A DNA stretch of 64,000 nucleotides from Nitrospinota bacterium. Lineage in GTDB: Bacteria > Nitrospinota_A > UBA7883 > JACRLM01. The position numbers and the translations under genes are program-made. Shown here piece by piece: positions 61,628 through 64,000 of the stretch. The first letter of the stretch is position 1. Every line of letters starts with the position of its first letter. The notes below the pieces were generated by a model that saw only the letters and a list, made by a program, of their open reading frames with translations, was not told the origin of the DNA and ran no database searches. Where the stretch lies: NCBI GenBank assembly GCA_016208975.1, contig JACQXA010000004.1, positions 617,015-681,014 of the forward strand, written 5' to 3'.

Positions 61628-62035
61628 TTATTTGTGGTTTAACAGCTCCACGAACCGCATCCGCAGGTCGTAAAGCGTGTGGGAAAGAAGCCTTTGCTCA
61701 TCCGGCGCAAGGTTGCCCCGCGTTTTTTCTTCCATCATGGCCAATATGTCTATGCTCTGCTTGGCCAAATCCAGGTTGATGGATGTTTTCCCGGAATACG
61801 GGTCCTGAAACCCGCCCATGTGATACACCGCGCTAGATGACAACGACAGTATGAAGGTGGAGAAATCTATGGGTGGAGGGGCCGCGCCCTCGGCGTCCTC
61901 CTGCGGGGCTTGGGACTCCACCGGTTCTTTGGGGGCGGGCGACGGCTCGGGCTTTACGGTCTCATCTTCGGAGCCGCGCTTGCGCTTGTCCACAAAGGTG
62001 AAGTGCTTTTCCCCTTCGCCGGTTTTATCGCCCAT
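61628..62035 (-). CDS. DUF1844 protein
   Basis: A 135-aa protein with an acidic, Pro/Glu-rich N-terminus and the DUF1844 core FSTFILSLSSSAVYHMGG, LAKQSIDILAMMEEKTRGNL. Function unknown; typically small, cytosolic, helical. Last gene of dksA-rpoZ-DUF1844. Confidence 0.78.
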   Translation of the reverse strand: MGDKTGEGEKHFTFVDKRKRGSEDETVKPEPSPAPKEPVESQAPQEDAEGAAPPPIDFSTFILSLSSSAVYHMGGFQDPYSGKTSINLDLAKQSIDILAMMEEKTRGNLAPDEQRLLSHTLYDLRMRFVELLNHK

Positions 62036-62057
62036 GACCGCCCTTTCAGTACGGCTG

Positions 62058-62288
62058 TTAACCGAACAGTTCGTCGCCCGAGGTTTTCTCCGGCTTGCGG
62101 GGCTCTATAAGCCCTTCGGAAATCTCTTTCAATGCGATGTCTATCGGCTCCATGTCCAGCGGATCCACCAGGGAGGGCTCCCCCTTGGTCAACTGCCGCA
62201 TCCTCATGGAAACCAGGTTGGCCAGCAGGTATTTATGCTCCACCTTATTCAGCGCCTTGGTGAAAAGGTCGGCGTTGAACATTTTCAT
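62058..62288 (-). CDS. rpoZ: RNA polymerase omega subunit
   Basis: A 76-aa omega subunit: ALNKVEHKYLLANLVSMRMR and the conserved acidic DPLDMEPIDIALKEI. ATG 62288 chosen; a TTG at 62300 after AGGTG is an alternative. Stabilises beta-prime and mediates ppGpp response, matching its DksA neighbour. Confidence 0.8.
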   Translation of the reverse strand: MKMFNADLFTKALNKVEHKYLLANLVSMRMRQLTKGEPSLVDPLDMEPIDIALKEISEGLIEPRKPEKTSGDELFG

Positions 62289-62340
62289 CCGTTCAATCAA
62301 GGGTCACCTCATCTTAATGAAAGGGTTCTAGCCAAAAGAA

Positions 62341-62697
62341 TTAACTGGCCACTTTCTTTTCCATCTTCTCCTGACACTGCACACAGTGTATCGAGAAGGG
62401 CTGAACCTCCAGCCGCTTTTTAGGGATTTCCGCCCCGCATTCCGCGCAAACGCCATATTCGCCGTTCTCTATGCGGTCCAATGCGTCGTCTATCTGCCGC
62501 AGTTCGTCCTGCCCGCGGGTCTTAAGATAAAAAGACATCTCCTGCTCATAGCTGGACTCGGCCATATCCGCGTCGTCCCCATGGCGGGTGTCGGTCTCTT
62601 TCTTTAAATCCTGTTCCAGGCTTTTGTCCGCTTCAAGAAGCATGGCTCGCTTGCGTTTCAGAAGCTTCTTAAAATCGCTGTATTCATTGGTCTTCAT
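62341..62697 (-). CDS. dksA: DksA/TraR-type zinc-finger regulator
   Basis: A 118-aa protein: coiled-coil N-terminus with acidic tip (GDDADMAESSYEQEM) and the C4 finger YGVCAECGAEIPKKRLE, HCVQCQEKME. ATG 62697 has AAGGA six bases upstream. Acts in the RNA polymerase secondary channel. Confidence 0.87.
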   Translation of the reverse strand: MKTNEYSDFKKLLKRKRAMLLEADKSLEQDLKKETDTRHGDDADMAESSYEQEMSFYLKTRGQDELRQIDDALDRIENGEYGVCAECGAEIPKKRLEVQPFSIHCVQCQEKMEKKVAS

Positions 62698-63189
62698 GGC
62701 CAATCCTTTTCAGGTATCCTAGGCTTTAACTAGTAAATCCGCGCAATAAAAATTCCATATCCTAGCACAAATAACCACTTTCATACCAACTATTTTAACT
62801 AATTAATCCGTTTTTTCCATGGAAACCGCCATTTAAAAGGCGTTACATCATCAAAGGCTCTATTTGTAATTTCTTTATTAATAATGAGATGTACATATCT
62901 TAGAATGGGTTTAATATTTCTACCCAAGTCCAGGTTTCACATCCTGCTAATGTCTATTTGAGCGAATCCACAAATCTCCACCAATACGCTTAAAAAATAG
63001 GCTCACGCCAAATCCCTTGCCATCAAACTAGGCGACCAGATTTTATCCATATTGGTAATCCATTGAATATCTTCACGATATTTATGGGTATGGCTTTTGC
63101 TCTGAGAGTCAATGAACCAAAGCGCTCCTGCCTGGCTGATACGGGCAGGCTTTGAAATTTTGTGGGATTAACCCCGTTGGTCTTAAAGC
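62698..63189. other. AT-rich intergenic region upstream of amtB
   Basis: GC content drops visibly here compared with both sides. No supportable gene. A minus frame (about 63174-63011) reads GALWFIDSQSKSHTHKYRED ... SPSLMARDLA and may be a remnant of an unknown gene; I cannot assign it. Confidence 0.4.
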
Positions 63190-63205
63190 GGGCACTGGAA
63201 TTGGT
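63190..63205 (+). promoter_or_regulatory. weak sigma-54-like promoter for amtB
   Basis: GGGCACTGGAATTGGT: GGCAC and TTG are at the right spacing for a -24/-12 element, but the -12 C is G. amt genes are often NtrC/sigma-54 controlled. Confidence 0.25.
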
Positions 63206-63272
63206 AGATGCGAAACAAGACAAATCCAGCGGGGGTTGAAAGGTTTTCTTCATGCTATTTGGAGGAGAGAAG

Positions 63273-64000
63273 ATGAAAAGGATCGTTTATCTGGTTTTCG
63301 CATTGATGATTGCGGCGTGGTTACCCGCGTACGCGCAGGAGTCCGCGTCTCCTCCTGCCCAACAGGAATCCACTGGCGCTGAATCGCCTGAGGCAGTCGC
63401 GGCCCCCGCGGCTGAAGCCGCGCCTGCTCCGGCGGCGGAAGAGGCCCCGGCCGCCCCTGCTTTGCCGGCGATAAACTCCGGCTCGGTGGCGTGGCTCCTT
63501 ACGTCCACCGCTATGGTGATGCTCATGACCCTGCCGGGTCTTGCGCTGTTTTACGGCGGGTTGAGCCGGGCCAAGAACGTGCTTTCCACGATAATGTATT
63601 CCTTCGCCAGCCTGGCGGTGGTTAGCGTGATATGGGTGCTGTGGGGTTACACCATGGCTTTCGGGCCCGACGTGGGCGGAATAGTCGGCGGGTTTGACAA
63701 TTTCGGCCTGGCTGGTATCCCATTACCTGGCGACGCGTCCACTCCCGCCAACGCCAACATGAAGCTGGAGATACCCGACCTTCTTTTCGTGATATTCCAG
63801 GGGGTGTTCGCCATAATAACCGTAGGTCTTATCTCCGGCGCTTACGCGGAGCGCACCCGGTTCTCGGCGTTCCTCCTGTTCTCCACGCTGTGGGTTACTT
63901 TCATATACGCTCCCCTGGCCCATTGGGTATGGGGCGGCGGCTGGCTGTTCCAGCTTGGCGCTCTGGATTTCGCCGGGGGCACGGTGGTGCACATCGCCTC
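63273..64000 (+). CDS. amtB: ammonium transporter, 3' end outside window
   Basis: Open from ATG 63273 (GGAGGAG upstream) to the right edge, 242 codons. A signal peptide ([20 protein letters not shown]) is followed by a roughly 45-residue Ala/Pro/Glu-rich segment, then AmtB proper: [34 protein letters not shown], and [14 protein letters not shown]. Conducts NH3/NH4+ across the inner membrane. The low-complexity linker between signal and first helix is unusually long. Confidence 0.93.
   Translation, partial: MKRIVYLVFALMIAAWLPAYAQESASPPAQQESTGAESPEAVAAPAAEAAPAPAAEEAPAAPALPAINSGSVAWLLTSTAMVMLMTLPGLALFYGGLSRAKNVLSTIMYSFASLAVVSVIWVLWGYTMAFGPDVGGIVGGFDNFGLAGIPLPGDASTPANANMKLEIPDLLFVIFQGVFAIITVGLISGAYAERTRFSAFLLFSTLWVTFIYAPLAHWVWGGGWLFQLGALDFAGGTVVHIA

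Noticed and set aside
61582..61779. 65-codon plus-strand frame after the DinB gene
   Set aside because: Lies over the DUF1844 gene in antisense and has no ribosome site.
1..64000. CRISPR array, tRNA, rRNA, prophage or transposase
   Set aside because: No regularly spaced repeats, no tRNA-like cloverleaf or rRNA sequence recognised, and no integrase or transposase motif in any open frame.

Overview
The window is dense, GC-rich (roughly 57-60 % by eye) bacterial chromosome from a Gram-negative (diderm) organism. The evidence is lipobox proteins, a type IV pilin, an LPS-core-type glycosyltransferase and several periplasmic enzymes. A NiFe-hydrogenase cytochrome b, two DUF507 genes, DUF1844, LarB/LarC, CheX/PilZ signalling proteins and a cytochrome b-ferredoxin-MvhD fusion fit a deltaproteobacterial-grade or Nitrospinota-like lineage. 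No rRNA or tRNA is present, so the placement is inference. I see no prophage, transposase gene, CRISPR array or replication origin.

Layout. 1-3.3 kb: hydrogenase cytochrome b running off the left edge, a decayed RelE-type toxin gene, an isochorismatase-fold hydrolase, two DUF507 genes and a PHP phosphoesterase. 3.5-7.1 kb: class-V aminotransferase, a seven-repeat propeller lipoprotein, a second lipoprotein and a pilin. 7.2-11.9 kb: aconitase, a DUF1499-SRPBCC fusion and a sodium/solute symporter, overlapping end to end. 11.9-20.9 kb (minus): methyltransferase, MutS, HIT protein, periplasmic carbonic anhydrase, then the phoH / 7TM-HD phosphohydrolase / ybeY cluster. 21-28 kb: RarA, a degenerate receiver-ATPase preceded by a c-di-GMP-I-like RNA motif, then ubiE, a DegP-like protease and glnD overlapping on the minus strand. 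28-36 kb: two YkgJ-type proteins, secreted cyclophilin, a YgiQ-type radical SAM protein, MarR, CheX, and a GT2 / BshB1-like / BshC-like operon. 36-46 kb: PilZ, a receiver-HisKA protein, CbpA, two FHA proteins, Nth, SprT-like protease and UvrA. 46-55 kb: a third YkgJ protein, TPR membrane protein, a 27-aa membrane microprotein, argD-argF, a Ser/Thr kinase, the redox fusion protein and an SO_0444-type metal permease. 55-64 kb: an intergenic locus with a sigma-54-type promoter, upstream direct repeats and a strong terminator, an envelope operon with Trm112, a HEPN-MNT pair, gpsA-larB-larC, DinB, dksA-rpoZ-DUF1844 and the start of a secreted-type ammonium transporter.

Most of the window is housekeeping: DNA repair (MutS, UvrA, Nth, RarA), nitrogen control (GlnD, AmtB), arginine synthesis, RNA maturation and stress (YbeY, PhoH, DksA, omega). 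The best leads for new biology are the 55.0-55.3 kb intergenic locus, which looks like a sigma-54-dependent small RNA gene; the cytochrome b / ferredoxin / MvhD fusion at 51.7 kb; the Bsh-like thiol operon; the GEMM-like leader at 22.5 kb; and a 143-bp palindromic repeat with perfect 15-bp ends in one of its two copies.
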